Notes: generated by a model from the letters alone, not told the origin. Numbered from the stretch's first letter, positions 26,599 to 36,814 are shown. The stretch is DNA of 43,958 nt from an uncultured Clostridium sp. (GCA_947364715.1 CANAUI010000007.1:1-43958), one strand, 5' to 3'. Made by a program: numbers and translations.

Positions 26599-27861
26599 AT
26601 GAAAAGGAATTCATTAATTAAAAGTGTAGAGGCAATTGAAATATTAGATTCAAGAGGAAATCCTACATTGCAAGTAAAAGTAGTAACAGAAGAAGGGATA
26701 TGCGGAATATCAGCAGTTCCATCAGGTGCATCTACAGGAAGTTTTGAAGCAGTAGAATTACGTGATGGAGAAAAAAATCGCTATCAGGGAAAAGGTGTTT
26801 CAAAAGCTGTTGAAAATGTAAATAAAAAGATTAGTAAAAAAATAATTGGAATGAATATATTTGAGCAAAGAAAAATAGATGAAGAAATGATAAGATTAGA
26901 TGATACTTTAAATAAATCTAATTTGGGAGCAAATGCAATTCTTGGGGTTTCCTTAGCAGTGGCAAAAGTAGCAAGTAATTCGTTAGGAATGGAATTATAT
27001 AGATATATAGGAGGAATTAATGCCAAAGAATTACCTATTCCTATGATGAATATATTAAATGGTGGAAAACATTCAGAAAATAATATTAGTATACAAGAAT
27101 TTATGATTATGCCAATAGGTGATATTACTTTTGCTGAAAGATTGAGAAGAGGAGCAGAAATTTATCATACTTTAAAAAAAGTATTAAAAGAAAAAGGCTT
27201 TTCTGTTGGAGTAGGAGATGAAGGAGGATTTGCACCTAATTTAGATAATGAAGAAATGGCATTAGATGTTATTATAGAAGCAATTAAAAAAGCAGGATAT
27301 GAGCCAGGGAAAGAAATTGCTTTAGCATTAGATGTAGCAAGTACAGAAATGAAAGAAGAAGCTAAAAAGATAGGAAAAGATGGATATTATTTTTGGAAAA
27401 CAGATATATTAAAAAGTAATAAAGAGATGATAGATTATTTAGTGAATTTATGTGAGAAATATCCAATTATATCTATAGAAGATGGATTAGCAGAAGAAGA
27501 TTGGGAAAATTGGCAAATTTTAACTGAAAAATTAGGAAATAAAATACAACTTGTGGGTGATGATTTATTTGTAACTAATATGTCAAGACTAAGAAGAGGA
27601 ATTGATAAAAAAGTAGCAAATGCTATTTTGATTAAACCAAATCAAATAGGAACATTAACAGAAACTTTAGATACAATTCAAATGGCAAAACAAAATGGAT
27701 ATAAAACTATTATTTCTCATAGGTCAGGAGAAACAGAAGATACCACAATTGCAGATATTGCTGTTAGCATAAATAGTATGCAAATTAAGACTGGGGCACC
27801 ATGTAGAACAGATAGAGTTGCAAAATATAATAGATTATTAACAATAGAAAATGAATTATAA
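26599..27861 (+). CDS. eno: Enolase
   Basis: The 420-residue enzyme converts 2-phosphoglycerate to phosphoenolpyruvate. [39 protein letters not shown], the metal ligands in [18 protein letters not shown] and VGDDLFVTN, the catalytic lysine in [10 protein letters not shown], and [10 protein letters not shown] are all present. The usual GAHADNN-like loop reads GGKHSENN, and GAPSRTDR reads GAPCRTDR, so it is somewhat divergent. AAGGAGGAG precedes ATG 26599; the ATG 11 codons upstream lacks a site. No other glycolytic genes adjoin it. Confidence 0.95.
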   Translation: MKRNSLIKSVEAIEILDSRGNPTLQVKVVTEEGICGISAVPSGASTGSFEAVELRDGEKNRYQGKGVSKAVENVNKKISKKIIGMNIFEQRKIDEEMIRLDDTLNKSNLGANAILGVSLAVAKVASNSLGMELYRYIGGINAKELPIPMMNILNGGKHSENNISIQEFMIMPIGDITFAERLRRGAEIYHTLKKVLKEKGFSVGVGDEGGFAPNLDNEEMALDVIIEAIKKAGYEPGKEIALALDVASTEMKEEAKKIGKDGYYFWKTDILKSNKEMIDYLVNLCEKYPIISIEDGLAEEDWENWQILTEKLGNKIQLVGDDLFVTNMSRLRRGIDKKVANAILIKPNQIGTLTETLDTIQMAKQNGYKTIISHRSGETEDTTIADIAVSINSMQIKTGAPCRTDRVAKYNRLLTIENEL

Positions 27862-27902
27862 TAGAACAAAGGGACATAATTGAAATTCTTTAATAATATA
27901 TA

Positions 27903-27955
27903 GGACTGAGTTTACTTTAAAAAGTAGCCTCAGCCCATTGATAAAATTTATCAAT
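27903..27955. terminator. Terminator region between eno and the vWA gene
   Basis: CTGAG (27906-27910) pairs with CTCAG (27929-27933), flanked by GG/CC. A 19-base perfect palindrome ATTGATAAA-A-TTTATCAAT follows at 27937-27955. The two genes converge here, so this region should stop transcripts from both sides. Confidence 0.55.
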
Positions 27956-27965
27956 AACATATAAA

Positions 27966-29318
27966 TTAAAATTTCATATTTTTATTAATAATAGTAAATC
28001 TAACAAATGAGTAGATAAGTAAACCAACAGTTAGTATAAATAATGTAATTATAATTTGGATACCAGCAGCTGGTAGAACTACAGGTGGTTCTGTAAGTTT
28101 TAATTTTGGTGTTACATCAGAGGTATCTTCTATTGTTTCACTATTAAAATCTACATAAGAAATATCTACCTTTTTATTTGTATCTAAGATTTTACCAACA
28201 ATATTACTATCAAAATTTTCTTTTAAACTTAAAGTATATTGGACAGTAGCTGTTTCTCCTGGTTGTAGTTCAGCAATTGTCCATGTAATAGAATTATTTT
28301 TAGTATCTACATCAGTTGAAATAGTTCCAATATTTGGCTCTGAAACATAAGCAAATTCAAAATTATCAATAATTTCTTGTGGGAAATAGTCTGTAATAAC
28401 AATATCTTTTAATCCTTGTCTAATTGGTAATAAGTCGTTGTAGATGTTATCAGTAATAGTTTGTTCAATTTTAGAATCTTGTATATAATAAAATCTACCA
28501 ACTGTGGGATCATCTTCTGTACCAAAAACTTCTTCAATAATATCTGCATATGTTTTATTATCATCTCTTGTTCCTGGGGTTAAATCAGGATAGTCAATAC
28601 CTGTAAGCATTGTAATAACATTAAATCCAGAAGTTTCTAAAGTTTGTAATTCTGATTTTGTTTTATTAATCACATCATCTGAAAAATAAATACCATCATA
28701 ATCTAAAGCAACATTTGGAATACCATCTGTTAAAACAATAACATATTTGTTATTATCTTCTGATGTAAAATATTGACTAGCCAAATTTAATCCAGCTTGT
28801 AAATTTGTTCTAGGTCCTGTATATTGAATATTAGAAATTGCAGATGTCAATGATTGTGGGTCTGTTGATAAATCTGAAACTAAATTTGCATCATTAAGTG
28901 TTCCTTCTAATGAAACATCTTCATTTGTTGAAAAACTAACAACACCAATTTTTAGATTATCATTTCCTTTTAAAATATTATTAACTAATGTATTAGCAGA
29001 TTTAATTACTAAATCTTTTCTAGTAGTTGTTCCTTCGACAATATCGTCCATACTTTTAGAATTATCAATTACTAACATAATTTCTCCTGTTGGTTGTAAA
29101 TAAGATTCTTCATTGGTTACTTGTAATTGAATGGTTACTTTTTTGTTATTTAAATCTTTTTCGATTAATCTTTTTTCAAAATTTGAATTTTCTCCAATTT
29201 TTATTGTGCAAACAGGCTCTTCAACAACTGTCATTATAACATTATTGTAAGATGCTAAAGAGATATTTGCTACTAAAATTAGAATTAAAAATAAGGTAAT
29301 TAAAAAACTTTTTTTCAT
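27966..29318 (-). CDS. Surface-anchored von Willebrand factor A domain protein
   Basis: The 450-residue product has a signal peptide (MKKSFLITLFLILILVANIS), a vWA domain from about residue 78 to 270 with an intact metal-binding MIDAS motif (DNSKSM, the threonine in GPRTNLQAG, and LTDGIPN), a following beta-rich region, and a C-terminal LPAAG followed by a hydrophobic helix and a short basic tail. LPAAG may be a variant sortase signal, or the helix may simply anchor it. Such proteins act in adhesion, pilus tips or complex assembly. It is monocistronic. Confidence 0.85.
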   Translation of the reverse strand: MKKSFLITLFLILILVANISLASYNNVIMTVVEEPVCTIKIGENSNFEKRLIEKDLNNKKVTIQLQVTNEESYLQPTGEIMLVIDNSKSMDDIVEGTTTRKDLVIKSANTLVNNILKGNDNLKIGVVSFSTNEDVSLEGTLNDANLVSDLSTDPQSLTSAISNIQYTGPRTNLQAGLNLASQYFTSEDNNKYVIVLTDGIPNVALDYDGIYFSDDVINKTKSELQTLETSGFNVITMLTGIDYPDLTPGTRDDNKTYADIIEEVFGTEDDPTVGRFYYIQDSKIEQTITDNIYNDLLPIRQGLKDIVITDYFPQEIIDNFEFAYVSEPNIGTISTDVDTKNNSITWTIAELQPGETATVQYTLSLKENFDSNIVGKILDTNKKVDISYVDFNSETIEDTSDVTPKLKLTEPPVVLPAAGIQIIITLFILTVGLLIYSFVRFTIINKNMKF

Positions 29319-29482
29319 GTATATCCTCCCATAATTTATTTCAAAATATATCTATTTCACTATACATTGACCATTAAATTAAAAAATATTTGTGGCTTGT
29401 AAAGTATAATTATATTTTAACACAAGAAATAAAAAATACAACAAATTTGTAGAAAAAACAAAAAAAATATGATAAAATCATT

Positions 29483-29550
29483 ACATATATTTTGTAGTAC
29501 CTTTATTGATGATTCAAGGAATAAAGAATATTAGTTGACTGTGAATTAAT
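29483..29550. repeat. R3 dispersed spacer repeat, copy c
   Basis: ACATATATT, GTACCTTTATTGATGATTCA and GAATATTAGTTG resemble copy b at 40613. This copy contains the -35 box of the dxs promoter. Similarity is partial and the region is AT-rich, so it is tentative. Confidence 0.35.
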
Positions 29551-29563
29551 ATAAAAATATAAA
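29535..29563 (+). promoter_or_regulatory. Promoter of dxs
   Basis: TTGACT (29535-29540) and TATAAA (29558-29563) are 17 bases apart. The remaining 29319-29534 spacer shows only AT-rich sequence and a repeat. Confidence 0.65.
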
Positions 29564-29596
29564 ATAGAAATATAGATTAAGATAAAAGGTGATAAT

Positions 29597-31504
29597 ATGT
29601 TAGAAAATATAAATGCTCCAGAGGATTTTAAAAAATTAAATATTTTAGAAGAACAAAAATTAGCAGAAGAAATTAGGAAATATATATTAGAAGTTGTATC
29701 AAAAAATGGTGGACATTTGGCTTCAAATTTAGGAGTGGTTGAATTAACATTAGCATTACATAATATCTTTGATTTTAAAAAAGATAAAATAGTATGGGAT
29801 GTAGGACATCAAACTTATGTACATAAAATTTTAACAGGAAGAAGAGAAAGTTTAAAAACACTAAGAAAATTAAATGGAATTGCAGGTTTTCCAAAAACAA
29901 ATGAATCAACATATGATTTTTTTAATACAGGACATAGTAGCACTTCTATATCAGCTACATTAGGAATGGCAAGGGCAAGAGATTTAAAAGGAGAAGACTA
30001 TTCTGTATTAGCAGTTATTGGTGATGGAGCTTTAACAGGAGGGATGGCATTAGAGGCACTAAATGATGTGGGATATAGCAAAACTAAAATGACAATTATT
30101 TTAAATGATAATGAGATGAGTATTTCACCAAATATTGGTGGACTAAATATGCTACTAAGTAAATTAAGAACAAAAAAAATGTATACAAGGTCAAATGTTA
30201 TAATGAAAAATAGAATTAATAAAATACCAGCAATAGGAAAACCAATTGTTAAAATGGTACAAGTTATAAAAAGAAGTATTAAACAATTAATTATACCAAA
30301 AATGTTTTTTGAAGATATTGGTTTCACTTATTTAGGACCAGTTGATGGACATAATTTAGAAGAATTACAAAGTATATTAACTTTAAGTAAGCAAATAGAT
30401 AATCCAGTTTTGATTCATGTATTAACCAAAAAGGGCAAAGGATATGAAATAGCAGAAAAAAATCCAGATAAATTTCATGCAACTGGACCATTTGATATTG
30501 AAACAGGAAAATCTAAAAAAGAAAAAAGCAAAGATTATTCCAAGGTATTTGGAGATAAATTGCTAGAATTAGCAAAGAAAAATAAAAAGATTGTAGCAAT
30601 TACAGCATCTATGAAAGATGGAACAGGACTTACTGAGTTTTCTAAAGAATTTCCTAATAGATTTTTTGATATAGGAATTGCTGAACAACATGCATTAGGA
30701 TTAGCAGGAGGTATGGCAATTGATGGAATGATACCAGTTGTTCCTATCTATTCATCGTTTTATCAAAGAGCATATGACCAGGTAATACATGATATTGCTC
30801 TTCAAAATTTACCAGTTATTATGTGTGTAGATAGAGCAGGTATTGTTGGAGCAGATGGAGAAACTCATCAAGGGATTTTAGATATGTCATTTTTTAGATT
30901 AGTTCCAAATCTAACAATTTTAGCACCAAAAGATTTTCAAGAATTAGAAGATATGTTAGAATTTGCAGTAGATTTGAAAAAACCAGTTATTATTCGATAT
31001 CCAAGAGGAGGAGAAAGTAAAGAGACATTTAAAAAACATGAAAAAATAGAAGAAGGAAAAGCAGAAATACTAGAAGAAGGGAAAGATATATCTATATTAA
31101 CAATTGGAAAAACAGTAGCAAAAGGAACAAAAATTGCTAAAAAACTTAAAAATATGAATATAGAGGCAGAAGTGATTAATGTTAGATTTTTAAAACCATT
31201 AGATGTAAAAACATTAAAAAAATCTATAGAAAAAACAAAGAAAGTAGTTACAATAGAAGATGGAACAGTTATTAATGGATTAGGTACATCGATAAAAGAA
31301 TTAATAATTGATAATAATATAAAAGATATAGAAATAAAAGCTTATGGATATCCAGATAAATTTATTCAACATGGAAGTGTTGAGGAGTTAGAAAAAATTT
31401 ATCATTTAGATGATGACTATATTGTACAAGATATACAAAAAAACATGGTAAAAGAGAATATGGATAAGGAAGATAATGAAAAAGGAGAGATAAAATCTAA
31501 ATGA
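29597..31504 (+). CDS. dxs: 1-deoxy-D-xylulose-5-phosphate synthase
   Basis: The 635-residue thiamine-diphosphate enzyme joins pyruvate and glyceraldehyde-3-phosphate at the start of the DXP isoprenoid route. GGHLASNLGVVELTLAL is the N-terminal signature, GDGALTGGMALEALND (about residues 140-155) binds thiamine diphosphate, and DRAGIVGADGETHQG (about 414-428) is in the transketolase pyrimidine domain. AAAGGTG precedes ATG 29597. Its stop overlaps the next start (ATGA), so the two are coupled. Confidence 0.95.
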   Translation: MLENINAPEDFKKLNILEEQKLAEEIRKYILEVVSKNGGHLASNLGVVELTLALHNIFDFKKDKIVWDVGHQTYVHKILTGRRESLKTLRKLNGIAGFPKTNESTYDFFNTGHSSTSISATLGMARARDLKGEDYSVLAVIGDGALTGGMALEALNDVGYSKTKMTIILNDNEMSISPNIGGLNMLLSKLRTKKMYTRSNVIMKNRINKIPAIGKPIVKMVQVIKRSIKQLIIPKMFFEDIGFTYLGPVDGHNLEELQSILTLSKQIDNPVLIHVLTKKGKGYEIAEKNPDKFHATGPFDIETGKSKKEKSKDYSKVFGDKLLELAKKNKKIVAITASMKDGTGLTEFSKEFPNRFFDIGIAEQHALGLAGGMAIDGMIPVVPIYSSFYQRAYDQVIHDIALQNLPVIMCVDRAGIVGADGETHQGILDMSFFRLVPNLTILAPKDFQELEDMLEFAVDLKKPVIIRYPRGGESKETFKKHEKIEEGKAEILEEGKDISILTIGKTVAKGTKIAKKLKNMNIEAEVINVRFLKPLDVKTLKKSIEKTKKVVTIEDGTVINGLGTSIKELIIDNNIKDIEIKAYGYPDKFIQHGSVEELEKIYHLDDDYIVQDIQKNMVKENMDKEDNEKGEIKSK

Positions 31505-32304
31505 ATAAACAAGAATTATTAAAAGATTATAGAAAGCAAGAAGATAAATTATGTTTATCACAAGTATTAGACAAAATAGAAATATCGTCAAAAAGAGAAA
31601 AAATTGAAAATACAGATTTTTTAGATATGTATCAAGTATCACTAGTAGAAAATTTTTTAAGAAAAATACAATTTAAAAATTTTATATTATATGGTGGGTA
31701 TGAAGATGCAGAAAGAAAGATGTTAATTATTTTTCCTGAAAAGTTTGATAATAAAATGTTAGAAAAAAATTATGATAAGATTTTTAAAGTGGTAAGAATA
31801 ACATTACCAGAAGAAGAAAAAGGTAAATACACACATAGAAACTATTTAGGAGGAATTGTTAAACTAGGGTTAAAAAGAGAAAAAGTAGGAGATATTCTTG
31901 TTGGACAAGAAAGTGCAGATATTATAACTATTAGTGAATTTGCTGATGTATTACAAACACAGCTACAATCTCTTACAAGATTTGAAAATGCTAAGTTAGA
32001 AATAGAAAAAATACAAAATGTAAGAAAATTAGAAATAAAGGTAGAAGAGGTTAGTATTATTGTTCCTTCATTACGATTAGATAATATTGTATCTGATTTA
32101 GCTAGAACTTCTAGGAGTAAAGCTTCAGAAATTATTACACAAGAAAGAGTATTTGTAAATGGACAAAATGAAACAAAAAATTCAAAACAAATAAAATGTG
32201 GTGATATAATAACTATTAGAGGAAAAGGAAGATTTATTATAAAAGAATTTACAGGAACAACAAGAAGTGGAAGAACAGTAGTATTAGTAGAAAAATATGT
32301 TTAA
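31501..32304 (+). CDS. S4-domain RNA-binding protein, YlmH-like
   Basis: The 267-residue protein has an N-terminal YlmH-like region (YTHRNYLGGIVKLGLKREKVGDIL near residue 107-130, split) and a C-terminal S4 domain (about 190-255, LRLDNIVSDLARTSRSKASE). The layout is that of Bacillus YlmH, a paralogue of the ribosome quality control factor RqcP that binds stalled 50S subunits. In Bacillus ylmH lies with cell division genes; here it overlaps dxs by four bases. The role is inferred from the family. Confidence 0.8.
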   Translation: MNKQELLKDYRKQEDKLCLSQVLDKIEISSKREKIENTDFLDMYQVSLVENFLRKIQFKNFILYGGYEDAERKMLIIFPEKFDNKMLEKNYDKIFKVVRITLPEEEKGKYTHRNYLGGIVKLGLKREKVGDILVGQESADIITISEFADVLQTQLQSLTRFENAKLEIEKIQNVRKLEIKVEEVSIIVPSLRLDNIVSDLARTSRSKASEIITQERVFVNGQNETKNSKQIKCGDIITIRGKGRFIIKEFTGTTRSGRTVVLVEKYV

Positions 32305-32343
32305 TAATAACAAATAAAAAATAAAATATATAGGAGGAAAATT

Positions 32344-33513
32344 ATGAGTGATATGATAATTTCAAAGGACATTCTACATATTGGAGCGAGTGATAAAAAT
32401 ATAAAATTATTTGAAGGTCAATATGTATTAGAAAATGGAATGGGATACAATTCTTACTTAATAAAAGATGAAAAAAATGTTGTATTAGATACAATTGATG
32501 AAAAATTAACAGATGTATGGGTAGAAAATTTAGAAAAAGCATTAGAGGGGGAAGAACTAGACTATTTAATTGTTTCTCATATGGAGCCAGATCATGCATA
32601 TAATATAGGGCTATTGACTAAAAAATATTCAAAAATGAAGATTGTTGGAAATCAACTTACTTTTAATATATTAGCAAATTTCTTTAAAGAAATTGATTTA
32701 TCTAATAGAAGTGTTGTGGTAAAAGAAGGAGATATATTAGATATAGGAAAACATAAATTACAATTCTTTATGGCACCAATGGTACATTGGCCAGAAGTTA
32801 TGGTGACTTATGAGCAAACAGAAAAAATTCTATTTTCAGCAGATGGATTTGGTAAATTTGGGGCTTTAGATGTAGATGAAGAATGGGATTGTGAAGCAAG
32901 AAGATATTATTTTGGAATTGTAGGAAAATATGGAATGCAAGTACAAGCTTTATTAAAAAAAGCTGAAACATTAGATATTAAAATGATTTGTCCTTTACAT
33001 GGTCCAATTTTAAAAGAAAATTTAGGGTATTATATTGATAAATATAATACATGGAGTAGTTATAAGCCAGAAGAAGAGGGAATTTATATAGCTTGTAGTT
33101 CTATATATGGAAATACTCTAAAAGCTACTCAAAAATTAGTAGAAATTTTAAAACAAAAAGGTGCGAAAAAAGTTGTGTTAGCAGACTTGACAAAAGAAGA
33201 TTGGGCAGAAGCGGTTGAGGATGCATTCAGATATTCTCATTTAGTTGTTGCATCTTCTAGCTATAATGCAGGACTATTTCCACCAATGAAACAATTTTTA
33301 GAACATTTAAAAGAAAGAAGTTATCAAAATAGAACAGTAGGAATTATAGAAAATGGTTCATGGGCGCCTTCAGCTGGAAAATGTATGAAAGAAATTTTAG
33401 AAGAAATGAAAAATATAAATCTTTTAACACCTATGATAACTATAAAATCAACAATGAATGATGAAAATATATCTCAAATGGAAGAATTGGCAGATAAGAT
33501 TTTAGAAAAATAA
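32344..33513 (+). CDS. Flavodiiron protein (FprA-type oxygen/nitric oxide reductase)
   Basis: The 389-residue protein has an N-terminal metallo-beta-lactamase-like domain with di-iron ligands (HMEPDH near residue 80, His in MVHWPE near 147, Asp in SADGFGKFG near 166, His in CPLHGP near 222) and a C-terminal flavodoxin domain starting near 245 (SSIYGNTLKATQK). Such enzymes reduce oxygen to water or NO to nitrous oxide in anaerobes. AGGAGG precedes ATG 32344. No rubredoxin gene adjoins it. Confidence 0.93.
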   Translation: MSDMIISKDILHIGASDKNIKLFEGQYVLENGMGYNSYLIKDEKNVVLDTIDEKLTDVWVENLEKALEGEELDYLIVSHMEPDHAYNIGLLTKKYSKMKIVGNQLTFNILANFFKEIDLSNRSVVVKEGDILDIGKHKLQFFMAPMVHWPEVMVTYEQTEKILFSADGFGKFGALDVDEEWDCEARRYYFGIVGKYGMQVQALLKKAETLDIKMICPLHGPILKENLGYYIDKYNTWSSYKPEEEGIYIACSSIYGNTLKATQKLVEILKQKGAKKVVLADLTKEDWAEAVEDAFRYSHLVVASSSYNAGLFPPMKQFLEHLKERSYQNRTVGIIENGSWAPSAGKCMKEILEEMKNINLLTPMITIKSTMNDENISQMEELADKILEK

Positions 33514-33529
33514 AGGTTGGTGATTATTT

Positions 33530-33715
33530 ATGAGACATAAAAAAACAGAAACAGGTTTGATTGTTATAAAACAAACAAAATTAGATAAAATTAGAAGAGG
33601 TCTGTTGATGTTTTTTTATGGAAAAGATTATAAAATATTTGACAATTATCAACAATTGATAAAAGTAAATAGACCTAAAAATATTATTATTCCAAAAGAA
33701 ATTAACAATTTTTAA
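33530..33715 (+). CDS. Small protein of unknown function
   Basis: The 61-residue product (MRHKKTETGLIVIKQTKLDK start) has a basic N-terminal half and no membrane segment. A GG-rich site (AAGGTTGGTG) precedes ATG 33530, and it starts 17 bp after the flavodiiron gene, so it is probably co-transcribed with it. Not recognised. Confidence 0.6.
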   Translation: MRHKKTETGLIVIKQTKLDKIRRGLLMFFYGKDYKIFDNYQQLIKVNRPKNIIIPKEINNF

Positions 33716-33788
33716 AAAGAGTTTAAAAAAATAATATTTCTTACCATAATATTAAAATCATTGATATAAAAATAAGAGAGGAAAGAAA

Positions 33789-34808
33789 ATGAAAAATATT
33801 AAGGACTATACTTTAGAAGAATTAAAAGAAGAACTAAAAGAAATTGGGGAAAAGCCATTTAGAGCTGAACAAATCTATAAGTGGATTTATGAAGCAAGAG
33901 TATCAAGTTTTGACGAAATGACAAATCTTTCATTAGAACTAAGAGAAAAATTAGAACAAATATATGAAATAAAAGAGTTTAAAATATTAAAAAAGCAAGA
34001 AGCATCAGATGGAACAAGAAAATATTTATTTGATGTTTTAGATGGAAATGCAATAGAAACTGTATTAATGCAATATCATCATGGATTTAGTATTTGTGTA
34101 TCTTCTCAAATTGGTTGCAAAATGGGATGTAAATTTTGTGCATCAACAGGAATTCCATTTGCTAGAAATTTAAGTTCAGGAGAAATTATTGAACAAATTA
34201 TGTCTGTAGAAAGAGACGCAAATGTTAGAATTTCTAATATTGTTTTTATGGGAATTGGAGAGCCATTAGATAATTATGATAATGTAGTAAAATCAATTAG
34301 AATAATTAATCATCCTAAAGGATTAAACATAGGAGCAAGACATATTAGTATATCTACAAGTGGATTAGTTCCAAAAATTTATCAATTAGCAGAAGAAAAT
34401 ATTCAATGTACATTATCTGTTTCTTTACATGCAACAACAGATAAACAAAGAAATAGCATGATGCCTGTAAATAATACATATCCTATAGAGGAACTATTAC
34501 AAGCTTGTAAAGACTATATAGCAAAGACAAATAGAAGAATTTCTTTTGAATATGCATTAGCAAAAGAGAATAATGATAATTTAGAAGATGCTAAAAGATT
34601 AGTAAATTTATTAAAAGGAATGCTTTGTCATGTAAATTTAATTCCAATTAATAAAATTGAGAATGGAGCATATGTAAAAAGCTCAAATGAGAATATTATG
34701 AAATTTAGAGATTATTTAAATGACCATGGAATTGTTGCAACTATTAGGAGAGAGTTAGGCTCAGATATAGATGCAGCATGTGGACAATTAAGAAGAAAAA
34801 ATTTGTAA
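33789..34808 (+). CDS. rlmN: Dual-specificity RNA methyltransferase RlmN
   Basis: The 339-residue radical SAM enzyme methylates C2 of A2503 in 23S rRNA and A37 in some tRNAs. The CxxxCxxC cluster motif appears in GCKMGCKFCAS (near residue 113-123), GIGEPLDNY follows near 155, and a C-terminal cysteine lies in AACGQLR. N-terminal EIGEKPFRAEQIYKWIYE is typical. It is encoded after the small 61-residue protein, with its own ribosome binding site AGGAAAG. Confidence 0.96.
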   Translation: MKNIKDYTLEELKEELKEIGEKPFRAEQIYKWIYEARVSSFDEMTNLSLELREKLEQIYEIKEFKILKKQEASDGTRKYLFDVLDGNAIETVLMQYHHGFSICVSSQIGCKMGCKFCASTGIPFARNLSSGEIIEQIMSVERDANVRISNIVFMGIGEPLDNYDNVVKSIRIINHPKGLNIGARHISISTSGLVPKIYQLAEENIQCTLSVSLHATTDKQRNSMMPVNNTYPIEELLQACKDYIAKTNRRISFEYALAKENNDNLEDAKRLVNLLKGMLCHVNLIPINKIENGAYVKSSNENIMKFRDYLNDHGIVATIRRELGSDIDAACGQLRRKNL

Positions 34809-34835
34809 ATGTTAATAATATTATTATGCAAGTGT

Positions 34836-34872
34836 AGGACGAAGATATATACCAGGTATATACCTTCGCCCT
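34836..34872. terminator. Long hairpin between converging rlmN and spoIVA
   Basis: AGG-A-CGAAG-A-TATATA (34836-34851) pairs with TATATA-C-CTTCG-C-CCT (34857-34872), 14 bp with two mismatches. No T-run follows on the plus strand, so if it is a terminator it is not a classical one. Confidence 0.5.
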
Positions 34873-34934
34873 AAAAAATGACATGTAACAAAATGATTAA
34901 TACTTATAAAATTATATAGTTCATATCTAAAATC

Positions 34935-36413
34935 TTAAAGAATAATACAAATTAATCCGCCACTACCTTCATTAACAATTCTTTCTAAAGTTTCTTGTAA
35001 TTTAATTTGAGCTTCTTCAGGCATTTTAGCAAGCTTAGTTTGTAGACCTTCATTAACTAACTCATGTAAACTTTTTCCAAATATATTTGATTCCCAAATT
35101 TTTTGAGGTTCGCTTTCAAATCCAGATAATAAATAATTTACTAATTCTTCAGATTGTTTTTCAGAGCCGACAATTGGACATACTTCAGTTGCAACATTTG
35201 TTTTTATAAGGTGAATAGAAGGAGCCATAGCTTTTAATTTTACTCCAAATTTAGAGCCTTGTTTTACCATTTCAGGTTCTTCTAAAATTAATTCATCCAT
35301 CGAAGGTGTTACAATACCATAACCTTTTCTATTAACTTCATCTAATGCATAAGCAATTTTATTATATTTCTTTTTAACATCAGCTAATTCAGAAATAATG
35401 CCAAATAAATCACCTTCATTAGAAACAGGAACACCTGTAATTTCTGTAAGTACTTGATAGAACAATTCTTCTTTTAAAGTAATTTCTACATTTACTCTTC
35501 CAGTACCTAATTGAATATCTGTTATAGAAGTTTTGGAAATGATTTCTGTTTGTTTAATAATATCTGCACAGCTTGATATTTCTTTTAAGACATTTGCATT
35601 AGAAAAAGCATTTTTAATTTGTTTAAATAATTCTACTTTTAAAGGATGTGACATGTCTAATCCATCTATCCATCTAGGAAATTTAATACAAACTTGGTCA
35701 AGTGGAAATTCATATAATACTTTAGAAAACATAGTATTAATATTTTCTATAGTCAAATATTCACAGTTAAGAGGCATAACAGATGTATTGTATTTTTCAC
35801 TTAAGGTATCTGCAAGCTCTTTTGTATATTCTGAATCAGGGTCATTAGAATTTAATAGAATAATAAATGGTTTATTTAAAGATTTTAATTCATTAACAAC
35901 TCTTTCTTCAGCCTTTATGTAGTCTTCTCTTGGAATATCTGTAATAGTTCCATCAGTTGTTACTAAAACACCAATAGTAGAATGTTCTTGAATTACTTTT
36001 TTTGTCCCAATTTCAGCAGCAATTTCAAAAGGAATTTCTTCATCAGACCAAGGTGTTTTTACCATTCTTGGCATATCATCTTCTAGATAACCAATAGCAT
36101 TATCTACTAAATATCCAACACAATCTACCAATCTTGATTTGAATTTTAAATTATCATTTAAGGTGATTTCTATTGCTTCATTAGGAATGAATTTTGGTTC
36201 AGTTGTCATGATAGTTCTACCACCTGCACTTTGTGGCAATTCATCTCTAGCCCTTTCCTTTTTATATTCGTTATCAATGTTAGGAATTACTAATAAATCC
36301 ATAAATCTTTTTATAAAAGTAGATTTACCAGTTCTAACAGGACCAACAACTCCTACATAAATATCACCATCAGTCCTTTTTGCGATGTCTTGATACAATC
36401 TTGTATTTTCCAT
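34935..36413 (-). CDS. spoIVA: Stage IV sporulation protein A
   Basis: The 492-residue product equals the normal SpoIVA length. It has an N-terminal TRAFAC-like ATPase domain with Walker A GPVRTGKST (residues 24-32), the following GGRTIMTTEPKF, DCVGYLVDNAIGY and a C-terminal segment ending EGSGGLICIIL. SpoIVA polymerises on the forespore surface to base the spore coat. The start ATG 36413 follows AGGAGG at seven bases; an in-frame ATG 17 codons upstream lacks a site. Its presence marks a spore-forming lineage. Confidence 0.96.
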   Translation of the reverse strand: MENTRLYQDIAKRTDGDIYVGVVGPVRTGKSTFIKRFMDLLVIPNIDNEYKKERARDELPQSAGGRTIMTTEPKFIPNEAIEITLNDNLKFKSRLVDCVGYLVDNAIGYLEDDMPRMVKTPWSDEEIPFEIAAEIGTKKVIQEHSTIGVLVTTDGTITDIPREDYIKAEERVVNELKSLNKPFIILLNSNDPDSEYTKELADTLSEKYNTSVMPLNCEYLTIENINTMFSKVLYEFPLDQVCIKFPRWIDGLDMSHPLKVELFKQIKNAFSNANVLKEISSCADIIKQTEIISKTSITDIQLGTGRVNVEITLKEELFYQVLTEITGVPVSNEGDLFGIISELADVKKKYNKIAYALDEVNRKGYGIVTPSMDELILEEPEMVKQGSKFGVKLKAMAPSIHLIKTNVATEVCPIVGSEKQSEELVNYLLSGFESEPQKIWESNIFGKSLHELVNEGLQTKLAKMPEEAQIKLQETLERIVNEGSGGLICIIL

Positions 36414-36431
36414 CTGTATACCTCCTCTTAC

Positions 36432-36460
36432 TATAAATGAACGATTATCTTTTAATATCT
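36432..36460 (-). promoter_or_regulatory. Candidate sigma-E promoter of spoIVA
   Basis: On the minus strand AGATATT (36460-36454) is followed after 14 bases by CATTTATA (36439-36432), resembling sigma-E -35 and -10 elements, which are spaced about 14 bases and have CAT at the start of the -10. The match beyond CAT is weak. Confidence 0.35.
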
Positions 36461-36482
36461 TCATCTATCTTAATTTTTATTT

Positions 36483-36627
36483 TATATTATAGGAAAATTC
36501 TCTGAACTTCCTATAATATGAATATATTCCACAGAAAATTGCAAAGCAATTTTCGCGGGCGAACAAAGACAAGGCATGAAAAGTAATCTAAAAGGTCATA
36601 AAATTTTAATCATGCTTCTGTTGTTCT
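36483..36627. repeat. R2 structured repeat, copy 1
   Basis: Three hairpins lie in order: ATATTATAGGAA with TTCCTATAATAT (12 bp), GAAAATTGC with GCAATTTTC (9 bp), and a long stem GAACAA...GCATGA with TCATGC...TTGTTC. The loop has GTAATCTAAAAGGTCATAAAA-type sequence shared with copy 2. The 401-bp spacer between spoIVA and the next gene also holds a promoter (36727-36755). No reading frame is present in the repeat. Confidence 0.75.
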
Positions 36628-36726
36628 ATTTATTAAAATTAATAACAGCTTTTGATACAAGCGCTAATTGCTTTAATTAATTTATATTGGGGAGTTTGAA
36701 GGTTTATGACAAGTTTTCGAAAAAAC

Positions 36727-36755
36727 TTGATAAAAAAATAGTGTTATGATAGAAT
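36727..36755 (+). promoter_or_regulatory. Promoter of the UDPGP-family gene
   Basis: TTGATA (36727-36732) and TAGAAT (36750-36755) are 17 bases apart, about 55 bases before the ATG. Confidence 0.65.
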
Positions 36756-36814
36756 GTCAATATTAAAATAAAAACATATACTATAATATATTAGCTAAAA
36801 GGGGCGAAAACAAA

